A stretch of 5,598 bases of DNA from Actinomycetospora sp. (GCA_025925615.1 JAICLN010000280.1:1-5598), one strand, 5' to 3'. Positions 1-5,240 are shown, counted from the first letter of the stretch. A program made the numbers and translations. The notes: generated by a model not told the origin, from the letters alone.

Positions 1-729
1 CGGGCCGACGGCGGCGTCGCGCGCATGTCCGACCCGGACATGGTCACCGGGATCGTCGACGCGGTGTCCATCCCGGTCATGGCCAAGGCCCGCATCGGCC
101 ACTTCGTCGAGGCCCAGGTCCTGCAGTCGCTGGGCGTGGACTACGTCGACGAATCCGAGGTGCTGACGGTCGCCGACGAGGCCAACCACATCGACAAGCA
201 GGCTTTCGACGTCCCGTTCGTCTGCGGGGCGACCGAGCTCGGCGAGGCGCTGCGCCGCATCGGCGAGGGCGCCGCGATGATCCGCTCGAAGGGCGAGGCG
301 GGCACCGGCAACGTCGTCGAGGCCACTCGGCACATGCGGGCCATCCGCGCCGACATCCGCCGGCTGTCCCGGATGGACGCCCAGGAGGTCTACGCCACCG
401 CGAAGGACCTCCGGGCCCCGCTGCCGATCGTCCAGGAGATCGCCGACACCGGCCGCCTGCCCGTCGTGCTGTTCACCGCGGGCGGCATCGCCACCCCGGC
501 CGACGCGGCGATGATGATGCAGCTCGGCGCCGAGGGCGTCTTCGTCGGCTCCGGCATCTTCAAGTCGGGCGACCCGGCGCGGCGCGCCGAGGCGATCGTC
601 AAGGCCACCACGTTCCACGACGACCCGGACGTCATCGCGAAGGTCTCGGCGGGTCTCGGCGAGGCCATGGTCGGGCGCACCACGTCCGACATGCCCGATT
701 CTGAGAGGCTGGCGACCCGCGGCTGGTGA
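1..729 (+). CDS. pdxS: Pyridoxal 5'-phosphate synthase lyase subunit PdxS (5' end missing)
   Basis: PdxS (SNZ/Pdx1) condenses ribose 5-phosphate, glyceraldehyde 3-phosphate and ammonia into pyridoxal 5'-phosphate in the cytoplasm; PdxT supplies the ammonia. The reading frame is open from base 1, and 242 residues plus the TGA stop are present. The family is close to 300 residues, so about 55-60 N-terminal residues, including the conserved early Asp, lie outside the window. The (beta/alpha)8-barrel signature is intact. The MAKARIGH segment carries the lysine equivalent to B. subtilis Lys81 (codon 85-87), which binds ribose 5-phosphate. The [11 protein letters not shown] segment carries the second catalytic lysine, equivalent to Lys149 (codon 289-291). 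The spacing of 68 residues matches the family exactly. The phosphate-binding region [13 protein letters not shown] and GVFVGSGIF follow. The ATG at 25 is internal (VARMSDPD is conserved) and is not the start. Identification is essentially certain; the promoter is not visible. Confidence 0.97.
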   Translation, partial: RADGGVARMSDPDMVTGIVDAVSIPVMAKARIGHFVEAQVLQSLGVDYVDESEVLTVADEANHIDKQAFDVPFVCGATELGEALRRIGEGAAMIRSKGEAGTGNVVEATRHMRAIRADIRRLSRMDAQEVYATAKDLRAPLPIVQEIADTGRLPVVLFTAGGIATPADAAMMMQLGAEGVFVGSGIFKSGDPARRAEAIVKATTFHDDPDVIAKVSAGLGEAMVGRTTSDMPDSERLATRGW

Positions 730-774
730 CGGGGCGTCGGCCCGGCCGAGAAACGTGGTGGGAGGATCGCGACG

Positions 775-1461
775 ATGACCGGCGAGACGAACGACGGCGG
801 GCGCCGCGTCCGTGTGGTCCCGCGTCCGGGGCCCCGGCCTCAGGTGGGTCAGCCCTCGCACGCCCCGGGGCCGGTCGACGCCGAGACCGAGGTCCTGCCC
901 CGCGTCGGGCCCGCCGGGCCGGCGCACGCACCGGCCGGGCCTCCGCCCGGCGGGCCGGTACCCGGCCGCACCCGGCACGCGCCCGCGGCCGTCGCCGCGG
1001 CGACCGGCACGGCCGGTCCGGAGCCGAGGGCCGCCCCGGCCTCGCCGGCTTCGTCCGACACCGCCGACGACGAGGCCCCGGAGGTCACGGAGCGGCGCAT
1101 CGGCATGGGTGCCCCGGCGCTCGTGCTCGGGGTGCTCGCCGCGGGGACGTGCTGGACCGGGTGGGCGGGCGTCGTCCTCGGGCTCTTCGGCGCGGTCGCG
1201 GGCTACCTCGGGGCGCGGCGCGCCTTCCGGGGCCTCGCGACCGACGGCGCGATGTCGCTCGGGGGCCTGGCGCTGGGCGTGATCGGGCTGGTCGTGGGCG
1301 TCATCGTCGTCTGGCCGACGCTCTTCGGGACCGGCAACTTCGGCGACGGCCTCACGCTCGACCAGTGCCTGCAGCAGGCCAACGGCGCCTTCCAGATGCA
1401 CATGTGCAAGTCCCAGCACATCGCCGAGTTCAACCAGCGGTTCCCGAACGCCGCCACCTGA
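775..1461 (+). CDS. DUF4190-like small membrane protein with CX12C tail (paralog 1)
   Basis: The protein has 228 residues and no known function. Residues 1-108 are a low-complexity Pro/Ala/Gly-rich region, probably disordered and cytoplasmic. A hydrophobic block follows at about 112-147 (best read as a hairpin of two helices), then the positive loop ARRAFRG (147-153), then a third helix at about 160-180. The small-residue LVLGV/LGVIGLVVG pattern resembles DUF4190 domains. By the positive-inside rule the N-terminus and the RRAFR loop face the cytoplasm, and the C-terminal 45 residues face outside. That tail carries LTLDQC (Cys198), QQANG, Cys211 and SQHIAEFNQRFP; the cysteines are 12 residues apart and could form a disulfide. 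ATG 775 is chosen because GGGAGGA (760-766) lies 8 nt upstream. It starts 45 nt after pdxS on the same strand, so co-transcription with pdxS is likely. It is paralogous to the next gene. Existence as a gene is well supported by codon use, RBS and paralogy; any role in PLP supply is unproven. Confidence 0.88.
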   Translation: MTGETNDGGRRVRVVPRPGPRPQVGQPSHAPGPVDAETEVLPRVGPAGPAHAPAGPPPGGPVPGRTRHAPAAVAAATGTAGPEPRAAPASPASSDTADDEAPEVTERRIGMGAPALVLGVLAAGTCWTGWAGVVLGLFGAVAGYLGARRAFRGLATDGAMSLGGLALGVIGLVVGVIVVWPTLFGTGNFGDGLTLDQCLQQANGAFQMHMCKSQHIAEFNQRFPNAAT

Positions 1462-1479
1462 GCCGTCCGCGGACTGCCT

Positions 1480-1514
1480 CCCCGACCGCCGACGCCGCGC
1501 GCCGGTCGTCGGGG
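1480..1514 (+). terminator. Candidate stem-loop after paralog 1
   Basis: CCCCGAC (1480-1486) and GTCGGGG (1508-1514) are perfect 7-bp complements around a 21-nt loop. An alternative inner pairing GACCG/CGGTC (1484-1488/1503-1507) can extend CCCC/GGGG with a 3-nt bulge. It lies 18 nt after the TGA of paralog 1 and just before the predicted promoter of paralog 2, which suits a transcription unit boundary. There is no T-tract, so it may only attenuate, or be chance in GC-rich DNA. Confidence 0.35.
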
Positions 1515-1523
1515 ACGCCGTGG

Positions 1524-1529
1524 CACCAT
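1524..1529 (+). promoter_or_regulatory. Candidate -10 element for leaderless transcription of paralog 2
   Basis: CACCAT matches the actinobacterial -10 pattern TANNNT except for its first base. It ends 8 nt before the ATG at 1538, the spacing expected if transcription starts at or next to the A of the start codon. No Shine-Dalgarno sequence precedes this ATG and no convincing -35 is visible, both usual for leaderless genes. The element also argues against the in-frame GTG at 1520 as the start, because that codon would lie upstream of the -10. Confidence 0.45.
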
Positions 1530-1537
1530 CTGGGCGC

Positions 1538-1978
1538 ATGACGACGTCCCGCCCCGCCGGTCCCGCCGACCCCGACGCCGGGAGGTCCACGCCGGGCAAG
1601 GGGCTCGAGGGCTGGGGGACCCCGGCGCTGGTGCTCGGCGTCATCGCGGCCGGGACGGCGTGGCTGTTCGGCTGGGTCGGGATCGTCGTGGGTGTCGCGG
1701 CGGTCGTCCTCGGCGTCATCGGTGCCCGCAAGGCGTTCCACGACCCCGACCGCTCGGGCGCCGCGGCCCTCGCCGGGCTCGTCCTCGGGCTGATCGGGCT
1801 GGTGTGGGGGCTCGCGATCGTCGTCCCGGCCCTGCTCGGGATCGGTACCTTCGGTGAGGGGATGACCCTCGACCAGTGCATGCAGCAGGCGAACGGCCAG
1901 CAGGAGCAGCGGATGTGCGCCTCGCAGCACCTCGACGAGTACCGGGCGCGCTTCCCGGCCAGCACCAGCAACGAGTAG
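1538..1978 (+). CDS. DUF4190-like small membrane protein with CX12C tail (paralog 2)
   Basis: The protein has 146 residues and is a tandem paralog of the upstream gene; 36 of the last 62 aligned residues before the FP are identical by hand count. It lacks the long Pro-rich N-terminus and has only about 27 polar residues before the membrane block. A helical hairpin spans about 28-63 ([13 protein letters not shown], then [15 protein letters not shown]), followed by the positive loop [10 protein letters not shown] and a third helix at about 75-98. The tail has MTLDQC (Cys114), QQANG, Cys127 and [12 protein letters not shown], again CX12C, and is predicted to be extracytoplasmic. The ATG at 1538 is preferred over GTG 1520 because it fits a leaderless promoter; the choice changes the protein by six residues. 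The TAG stop is 28 nt before pdxT, so co-transcription with pdxT is likely. Function is unknown; the conserved cysteines suggest a folded, disulfide-bonded external domain. Confidence 0.85.
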   Translation: MTTSRPAGPADPDAGRSTPGKGLEGWGTPALVLGVIAAGTAWLFGWVGIVVGVAAVVLGVIGARKAFHDPDRSGAAALAGLVLGLIGLVWGLAIVVPALLGIGTFGEGMTLDQCMQQANGQQEQRMCASQHLDEYRARFPASTSNE

Positions 1979-2006
1979 CCGGGCCCGGCCCGAGGACGGA
2001 GCAGCC

Positions 2007-2630
2007 ATGACCGCCGCCGGGCCGCCGGTGGGTGTCCTCGCCCTCCAGGGCAACGTCGCCGAGCACCTCGACGCGCTGCGGGCCTGCGGGGCCGACCCAC
2101 GCCCGGTGCGCCGTCCCGCCGAACTGGACGAGGTCGCGGGTCTCGTGCTGCCCGGGGGCGAGTCGACCACGCTGTCCAAGCTGCTCGTGGCGTTCGACCT
2201 GCTCGAGCCGCTGCGGGAGCGACTCTCCACCGGCCTGCCCGCGTTCGGTTCCTGCGCCGGGCTGATCCTGCTCGCCCGCGAGGCCATCGACGCTCGCTCC
2301 GACCAACACCAGCTCGCGGCGCTGGACATCGTCGTGCGCCGCAACGCCTTCGGTCGTCAGGTGCAGTCCTTCGAGACCGACCTGTCGGTGACCGGGGTGG
2401 GCGGCGGCCCGGTGCGCGCGGTGTTCATCCGCGCGCCGTGGGTCGAGTCGGTCGGGCGCGGGGTCGACGTGCTCGCGCGCGTCCCGTCGAGCGTCGGGGG
2501 CGCGGCGTCGGGGAAGGTCGTCGCGGTGCGGCAGGGCCCGGTCATGGCAACCGCATTCCACCCCGAGCAGACCGGCGACGCCCGCCTGCACGACCTCTTC
2601 CTGCGGCGGGTCCGCGAGTACGCAGCCTGA
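2007..2630 (+). CDS. pdxT: Pyridoxal 5'-phosphate synthase glutaminase subunit PdxT
   Basis: PdxT (SNO/Pdx2) is a class I glutamine amidotransferase that hydrolyses glutamine and channels ammonia into PdxS; twelve copies dock on the PdxS dodecamer. The 207-residue length is normal. [12 protein letters not shown] (9-20) is the N-terminal family motif, and LPGGEST (48-54) is the PGGES signature of the oxyanion region. The nucleophile is Cys83 in [11 protein letters not shown], and RRNAFGRQ follows the glutaminase core. The catalytic His185 and Glu187 lie in AFHPEQTGD. The full Cys-His-Glu triad is present, so the enzyme should be active. ATG 2007 is supported by the purine-rich GAGGACGGAG upstream (GGAG at 1998-2001) and by the motif beginning right after it. 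It is separated from pdxS by two membrane-protein genes rather than adjacent, but both halves of the enzyme are present. Confidence 0.97.
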   Translation: MTAAGPPVGVLALQGNVAEHLDALRACGADPRPVRRPAELDEVAGLVLPGGESTTLSKLLVAFDLLEPLRERLSTGLPAFGSCAGLILLAREAIDARSDQHQLAALDIVVRRNAFGRQVQSFETDLSVTGVGGGPVRAVFIRAPWVESVGRGVDVLARVPSSVGGAASGKVVAVRQGPVMATAFHPEQTGDARLHDLFLRRVREYAA

Positions 2631-2635
2631 CGACG

Positions 2636-2662
2636 ACCTGGGTCGCCCTCGACCACCCAGGT
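2636..2662. promoter_or_regulatory. Perfect 8-bp inverted repeat, candidate operator of the HxlR regulator
   Basis: ACCTGGGT (2636-2643) and ACCCAGGT (2655-2662) are exact reverse complements separated by 11 bp, giving a centre-to-centre distance of 19 bp, close to two helical turns. The right arm runs into the first base of the TACGGT -10 element at 2662-2667, so a bound dimer would block RNA polymerase. HxlR-family proteins are dimeric winged-helix factors that often control their own promoter. A nested GGTCG/CGACC (2641-2645/2650-2654) is also present. The repeat starts 6 nt after the pdxT stop, so a terminator role is the main alternative; there is no T-tract. Confidence 0.5.
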
Positions 2663-2667
2663 ACGGT
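2662..2667 (+). promoter_or_regulatory. -10 element, leaderless promoter of the HxlR regulator
   Basis: TACGGT fits TANNNT and ends 7 nt before the ATG at 2675, so transcription should start at or beside the start codon. There is no usable Shine-Dalgarno sequence at normal spacing (GGGGA lies only 2 nt from the ATG). No clear -35 is seen. The candidate operator overlaps this element. Confidence 0.6.
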
Positions 2668-2674
2668 GGGGACG

Positions 2675-3166
2675 ATGAGCACCGAGACCCCGACGTGGCG
2701 CGAGCTCGACTCGGGCACCTGCTCGATCGCGCGCACCATGACGGTGCTCGGGGAGCCGTGGACGGTGGTCGTGCTGCGCGACCTGCTCAACGGGATCCGC
2801 CGGTTCGACGAGCTCGTCGACCACCTCGGCATCGCCCGCAACGTCCTCACCCGGCGGCTGGGCACGCTGGTCGACGCCGGCCTCGTCGAGACCCGGGAGT
2901 ACCGCGAGCCCGGACGGCGGGCGCGCCGCGAGTACCGGCCGACGACGGCCGGGTTCGACCTGCGCCCGGTCCTGCTCGCCCTCATGGCCTTCGGGGACCG
3001 CCACCACGCCGGCCCGGACGGGCCGCCCGCCGTCGTCGAGCACGAGTGCGGCGCCCCGGTGGTGCTCCAGGAGGTGTGCGCCGACGGGCACGTGCTCGGG
3101 CCCCGCGACCGGGTCCGGACGGTCCCCGGGCCGGGTTCCCGACGACGGAGCGGTGCGGCCGGCTAG
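2675..3166 (+). CDS. HxlR-family winged-helix transcriptional regulator
   Basis: The protein has 163 residues. The HxlR family comprises small dimeric DNA-binding regulators, several of which sense reactive electrophiles or oxidants through an N-terminal cysteine. The family pattern is clear. Cys16 lies in GTCSIARTMTVLGEPWT, followed by VVLRDLLNGIRRFDEL and the recognition-helix region ARNVLTRRLGTLVDAGLV (about 54-71). The wing is YREPGRRARREYRPTTAG, then the dimerisation helix FDLRPVLLALMAFGDRH. The C-terminal tail has HEC (Cys125), Cys135 and GH, reminiscent of the Cys-rich tail seen in many actinobacterial members, though the usual second CxxC is incomplete. The ATG at 2675 is preferred because it sits 7 nt after TACGGT and directly before the domain; the frame is open further upstream, but that part overlaps pdxT out of frame. 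It converges with the thioesterase, overlapping by 4 nt. Its targets are unknown; the inverted repeat at its promoter suggests autoregulation. Confidence 0.92.
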   Translation: MSTETPTWRELDSGTCSIARTMTVLGEPWTVVVLRDLLNGIRRFDELVDHLGIARNVLTRRLGTLVDAGLVETREYREPGRRARREYRPTTAGFDLRPVLLALMAFGDRHHAGPDGPPAVVEHECGAPVVLQEVCADGHVLGPRDRVRTVPGPGSRRRSGAAG

Positions 3167-3663
3167 GGCCGCATGATCAGGCAGCTCGACGTCGCCTCGC
3201 CGAGCAGCCGGCCCGCCGCGTCGGTGATCGAGGCCCGCGCGAGCGCGGTCCGCCGCCCGGCGGACACGACGAAGCCCTCGCAGCGCACGAGACCGGTGTC
3301 GGCCGACATCGGGCGCAGGAAGCGCACCGACAGGTCGATGCTGGTGTAGCCGACGCCCGCGGGGAGGGTGGACTGCACCGCGCACCCGCAGGAGGAGTCC
3401 AGCAGCGTGGCGTAGACGCCCCCGTGCACCGAGCCGATCGGGTTGTAGTGGTACTCGGCCGGCTCGAGGACGAACACGACGCGGCCCTCCTCGACGGACT
3501 CCACGTCTGCGCCGATCGTCGCCATGATCGGGGGCGGCGGCAGCTCGCCGTCGCGCATCGCGCGGAGGAAGTCGAGCCCGGTGCGTCGCGGGGCCTGGGC
3601 GGCGAGCGCGCGCGGGTCCTCCCACGAGTAGGACCGTTCCCGGACGACGACGTCGGTGCTCAC
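3163..3663 (-). CDS. PaaI-type hotdog-fold acyl-CoA thioesterase
   Basis: The protein has 166 residues and matches the PaaI/YbgC-like hotdog thioesterases, which hydrolyse acyl-CoA (often phenylacetyl- or other aryl/medium-chain CoA) in the cytoplasm. The core is YHYNPIGSVHGGVYATLLDSS: Asn74, the HGG turn (80-82) and the acidic Asp89 at the active-site helix are the expected catalytic elements. It is followed by YTSIDLSVRFLRP, the central strand motif. About 45 N-terminal residues precede the fold. The start is GTG 3663 because a perfect AGGAGG (3670-3675 on this strand) lies 6 nt upstream; the farther GTG at 3684 has no such site and would lie upstream of the Shine-Dalgarno. The stop shares CTAG with the convergent regulator gene. 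The substrate cannot be read from sequence. It is not TesB, which is a double-hotdog protein of about 280 residues. The family call is firm, the substrate is open. Confidence 0.92.
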   Translation of the reverse strand: MSTDVVVRERSYSWEDPRALAAQAPRRTGLDFLRAMRDGELPPPPIMATIGADVESVEEGRVVFVLEPAEYHYNPIGSVHGGVYATLLDSSCGCAVQSTLPAGVGYTSIDLSVRFLRPMSADTGLVRCEGFVVSAGRRTALARASITDAAGRLLGEATSSCLIMRP

Positions 3664-3686
3664 GTGCGGCCTCCTGAGTTGCACAT
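3660..3686 (-). CDS. Possible 8-codon upstream ORF overlapping the thioesterase start
   Basis: On the minus strand an ATG at 3686-3684 opens a frame reading M-C-N-S-G-G-R-T and stops at TGA (3662-3660). That TGA overlaps the thioesterase GTG (3663-3661) in a GTGA. The predicted transcription start from TAGCGT (3697-3702) is about 2-5 nt before this ATG, so it could be read as a leaderless or near-leaderless mini-ORF and terminate on the enzyme's start codon. The enzyme's Shine-Dalgarno lies inside it. It may be chance; no conservation evidence is available here. Confidence 0.3.
   Translation of the reverse strand: MCNSGGRT
3670..3675 (-). promoter_or_regulatory. Shine-Dalgarno AGGAGG that sets the thioesterase start
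   Basis: AGGAGG on the minus strand lies 6 nt before the GTG at 3663. This is the strongest ribosome binding site in the window and decides between GTG 3663 and the upstream in-frame GTG at 3684. Confidence 0.85.
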
Positions 3687-3696
3687 CGGAACCCAG

Positions 3697-3725
3697 ACGC
3701 TAGGACCTCCTCGTCGCGGGGGCAA
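3697..3725 (-). promoter_or_regulatory. Promoter of the thioesterase gene (-35 TTGCCC, -10 TAGCGT)
   Basis: Read on the minus strand, TTGCCC (3725-3720) is followed after exactly 17 nt by TAGCGT (3702-3697). Both fit the housekeeping sigma factor pattern of actinobacteria (TTGNNN and TANNNT). Transcription would start near 3688-3691, giving a leader of about 25-30 nt to GTG 3663. No inverted repeat that could be an operator is obvious around it, and the ACCTGGGT motif of the HxlR promoter is not repeated here. Confidence 0.6.
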
Positions 3726-3782
3726 CGGCGGCCACGTCACACCCGCTGCGGCACGCCGTCCCACCGGCGAGGTCGTCCTCGG

Positions 3783-3788
3783 TAGAAT
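3783..3788 (+). promoter_or_regulatory. Candidate -10 element TAGAAT for yebC
   Basis: TAGAAT is one base from TATAAT and is the only strong -10-like hexamer on this strand between the divergent start at 3663 and yebC. Start would be near 3795, leaving a 5' leader of about 155 nt. No convincing -35 is present at 16-18 nt upstream. Confidence 0.5.
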
Positions 3789-3805
3789 CGATCGTCGAGG
3801 CAGGT

Positions 3806-3852
3806 AGAGCGCGACGACCCGGGACCCCGGGTCGGGTCGCGACCCGTGCTCT
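3806..3852 (+). other. Highly structured leader upstream of yebC
   Basis: Three nested stems can form in the predicted yebC leader: AGAGC/GCTCT (3806-3810/3848-3852), GCGAC/GTCGC (3811-3815/3836-3840) and GACCCGG/CCGGGTC (3816-3822/3827-3833) with a GACC loop. The only interruptions are a GG bulge (3834-3835) and a 7-nt bulge (3841-3847). An alternative is the perfect 14-bp palindrome at 3833-3846 (CGGGTCG/CGACCCG), which shares bases with two of these stems, so the two folds exclude each other. No gene upstream is transcribed into it, so it is not a terminator of a neighbour. It could be an attenuator, an operator, or part of a small RNA. Confidence 0.5.
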
Positions 3853-3950
3853 TCTCGGTCGGCCCGTCGCGTCGGAGCCCCTTGTCGGGGTCGGGGCGTG
3901 GAGACCGCCGACGCCGGCACGGCACGCGTGAGACGAAGGGCGGGACAGCC

Positions 3951-4712
3951 ATGAGCGGCCACTCCAAATGGGCGACGACGAAGCACAAGAAGGCCGCCAT
4001 CGACGCCAAGCGCGGCAAGATGTTCGCGAAGCTGATCAAGAACATCGAGGTCGCCGCGCGGACCGGCGGCGGTGACCCGGGGGCCAACCCGACGCTCTTC
4101 GACGCCATCCAGAAGGCGAAGAAGACCTCGGTGCCCAACGACAACATCGACCGGGCGGTCAAGCGCGGGTCCGGCGCCGAGGCCGGCGGCGCGGACTACC
4201 AGGCCATCACCTACGAGGGCTACGCGCCCGGCGGCGTCGCGGTGCTCATCGAGTGCCTGACCGACAACAAGAACCGGGCCGCCGGCGAGGTCCGCACCGC
4301 CATGAACCGGAACGGCGGCGCGATGGCCGACCCGGGCTCCGTCGCGTACCTGTTCAACCGCAAGGGCGTCATCCTGGTGCCGAAGGAGCAGGCCTCGGGC
4401 GGGCTCACCGAGGACGACCTCCTGCTCGCCGTCCTCGAGGCCGGCGCGGAGGAGGTCAACGACTACGACGAGAACTTCGAGATCGTCTCCGAGGCGGGCG
4501 ACCTCGTGGCCGTGCGGACCGCGCTGCAGGACGCCGGGATCGACTACGACTCCGCGGAGGCGGCCTTCGTGCCGTCGATGAACGTCGAGGTCGACGCCGA
4601 CGGGGCCCGCAAGGTCCTGCGGATCATCGACGCGCTCGAGGACTCCGACGACGTCCAGAACGTCTACTCGAACTTCGACGCCTCCGACGAGGTCATGGCC
4701 GAGGTCGGGTGA
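3951..4712 (+). CDS. yebC: YebC/PmpR (TACO1) family protein
   Basis: The protein has 253 residues, about the usual 245-255. It is cytoplasmic. The family was long annotated as a transcriptional regulator (PmpR, and YebC upstream of ruv genes). Mitochondrial TACO1 and more recent bacterial work point to translation, helping ribosomes through stalling sequences. The family N-terminus [21 protein letters not shown] (3-23) is complete, followed by [10 protein letters not shown], the [14 protein letters not shown] segment (about 63-76), and [23 protein letters not shown]. The acidic C-terminal part ends with [16 protein letters not shown] 3951 is chosen because the family motif starts at residue 2-3 and GAAGGG (3935-3940) precedes it by 10 nt; upstream in-frame codons are not conserved family sequence. 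It has its own leader with strong structure. Its TGA overlaps the GTG of the GNAT gene. In many actinobacteria yebC is followed by ruvC, ruvA and ruvB; here it is not. Confidence 0.97.
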   Translation: MSGHSKWATTKHKKAAIDAKRGKMFAKLIKNIEVAARTGGGDPGANPTLFDAIQKAKKTSVPNDNIDRAVKRGSGAEAGGADYQAITYEGYAPGGVAVLIECLTDNKNRAAGEVRTAMNRNGGAMADPGSVAYLFNRKGVILVPKEQASGGLTEDDLLLAVLEAGAEEVNDYDENFEIVSEAGDLVAVRTALQDAGIDYDSAEAAFVPSMNVEVDADGARKVLRIIDALEDSDDVQNVYSNFDASDEVMAEVG

Positions 4713-5197
4713 CCCCTGACGCCGGAGCCCACGCCGTCGGGGCCCTGCGTCCCGAGCACGCCGGCGAGGCGCTGACCGTCCAGTACGCGGCCTACCTCTC
4801 GGAGGGACGCCGGTACGGCACGACCGACATCCCACCGCTGGTCGAGACCCGCGACGAGCTCGCCGCGGACCTGCGGCGACCCGACGTCGTCGGGTTCGCC
4901 GCCTGGATGGGCCCGCGGCTGGTGGGGTCGGTGCGCCTGCGCGGGGTGGGCGGGGCCGACCCGGTGGCCTTCGTGCGCTACTCGGTCGCGCCCGACGTGC
5001 AGGGTCGCGGCATCGGGTCCGCGCTGATCGACGCCGCGCACGCGGTGCTGCCCGCCGGGACCACGTCGTGGCTCGTCACGGGCGTGGACAGCACGGAGAA
5101 CCTGGCCCTCTACCGCCGCCGCGGCTACGCCGAACGCGCCCGCGAACGGGACGCTGCGGGGGTCGCGGTGGTCCGGATGGAACGCATCGCTCCCTGA
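4709..5197 (+). CDS. GNAT-family N-acetyltransferase, coupled to yebC
   Basis: The protein has 162 residues and is a single GNAT domain, transferring an acetyl group from acetyl-CoA to an amine of unknown identity. The acetyl-CoA pyrophosphate-binding motif is [18 protein letters not shown], with QGRGIG at 98-103. The later helix motif [11 protein letters not shown] (130-140) is typical of the fold's C-terminal part. The region before it has [10 protein letters not shown] and a short strand with FVRYSV. The start is GTG 4709, whose GTGA overlaps the TGA of yebC, a classic sign of translational coupling; no other start gives a complete N-terminus as economically. The stop is at 5195-5197. The substrate could be a small molecule, an antibiotic or a protein (for example a ribosomal protein alpha-amine); nothing in the sequence decides. 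The coupling suggests it is made together with YebC. Confidence 0.93.
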   Translation: MTPDAGAHAVGALRPEHAGEALTVQYAAYLSEGRRYGTTDIPPLVETRDELAADLRRPDVVGFAAWMGPRLVGSVRLRGVGGADPVAFVRYSVAPDVQGRGIGSALIDAAHAVLPAGTTSWLVTGVDSTENLALYRRRGYAERARERDAAGVAVVRMERIAP

Positions 5198-5200
5198 CCG

Positions 5201-5240
5201 GGTGAGCATCCGGCGCGCCTGCGTGCCCGGACGCGTCACC
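5201..5240 (+). terminator. Candidate hairpin terminator after the GNAT gene
   Basis: Beginning 4 nt after the stop, GGTGA/TCACC (5201-5205/5236-5240), TCC/GGA (5209-5211/5229-5231) and GGCGCG/CGTGCC (5212-5217/5222-5227, one G-U) stack into a long imperfect hairpin with a CCTG loop. No T-tract follows, as is common in high-GC actinobacteria. It separates the yebC-GNAT pair from the next gene. It could equally be a mere GC-rich structure. Confidence 0.4.

Noticed and set aside
726..1541. Long alternative reading frames across the first DUF4190-like gene, on both strands
   Set aside because: These encode Arg/Pro/Ala-rich sequence typical of shifted frames in GC-rich genes. The 775-1461 frame has the RBS, membrane helices and a paralog.
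1978..1989. 12-bp perfect palindrome GCCGGGCCCGGC between paralog 2 and pdxT
   Set aside because: It leaves only a 4-bp RNA stem with a 4-nt loop and lies in a 28-nt gap before a Shine-Dalgarno sequence. Short GC palindromes are expected by chance here; not convincing as a terminator or operator.
2253..2255. Ser instead of Thr next to the PdxT nucleophile (GSCAG)
   Set aside because: GSCAG, like GTCAG, is a normal form in actinobacterial PdxT proteins, and the catalytic triad is intact.
3525..3540. Four consecutive prolines in the thioesterase and PPP in the first membrane protein, as possible YebC-dependent stall sites
   Set aside because: Proline runs are frequent in high-GC actinobacterial proteins; proximity to yebC alone is not evidence of a functional link.
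3801..3852. A tRNA-like stretch (GGTAGAGCGCGAC...) in the yebC leader
   Set aside because: It resembles the 3' half of a tRNA D-arm, but there is no matching 5' D-stem strand, no T-arm GGTTCGA sequence, no acceptor pairing and no anticodon stem of 5 bp with a 7-nt loop. The pairing is better explained as one long nested hairpin.
3660..4835. A 391-residue minus-strand frame antisense to yebC
   Set aside because: Low-complexity composition (runs of V/D/L/G/R) mirrors the antisense of a conserved core gene; no domain is recognisable. Only its last eight codons are of interest, as the mini-ORF.
5212..5219. 8-bp palindrome GGCGCGCC
   Set aside because: It is part of the larger hairpin after the GNAT gene and is a common chance word at this GC content.
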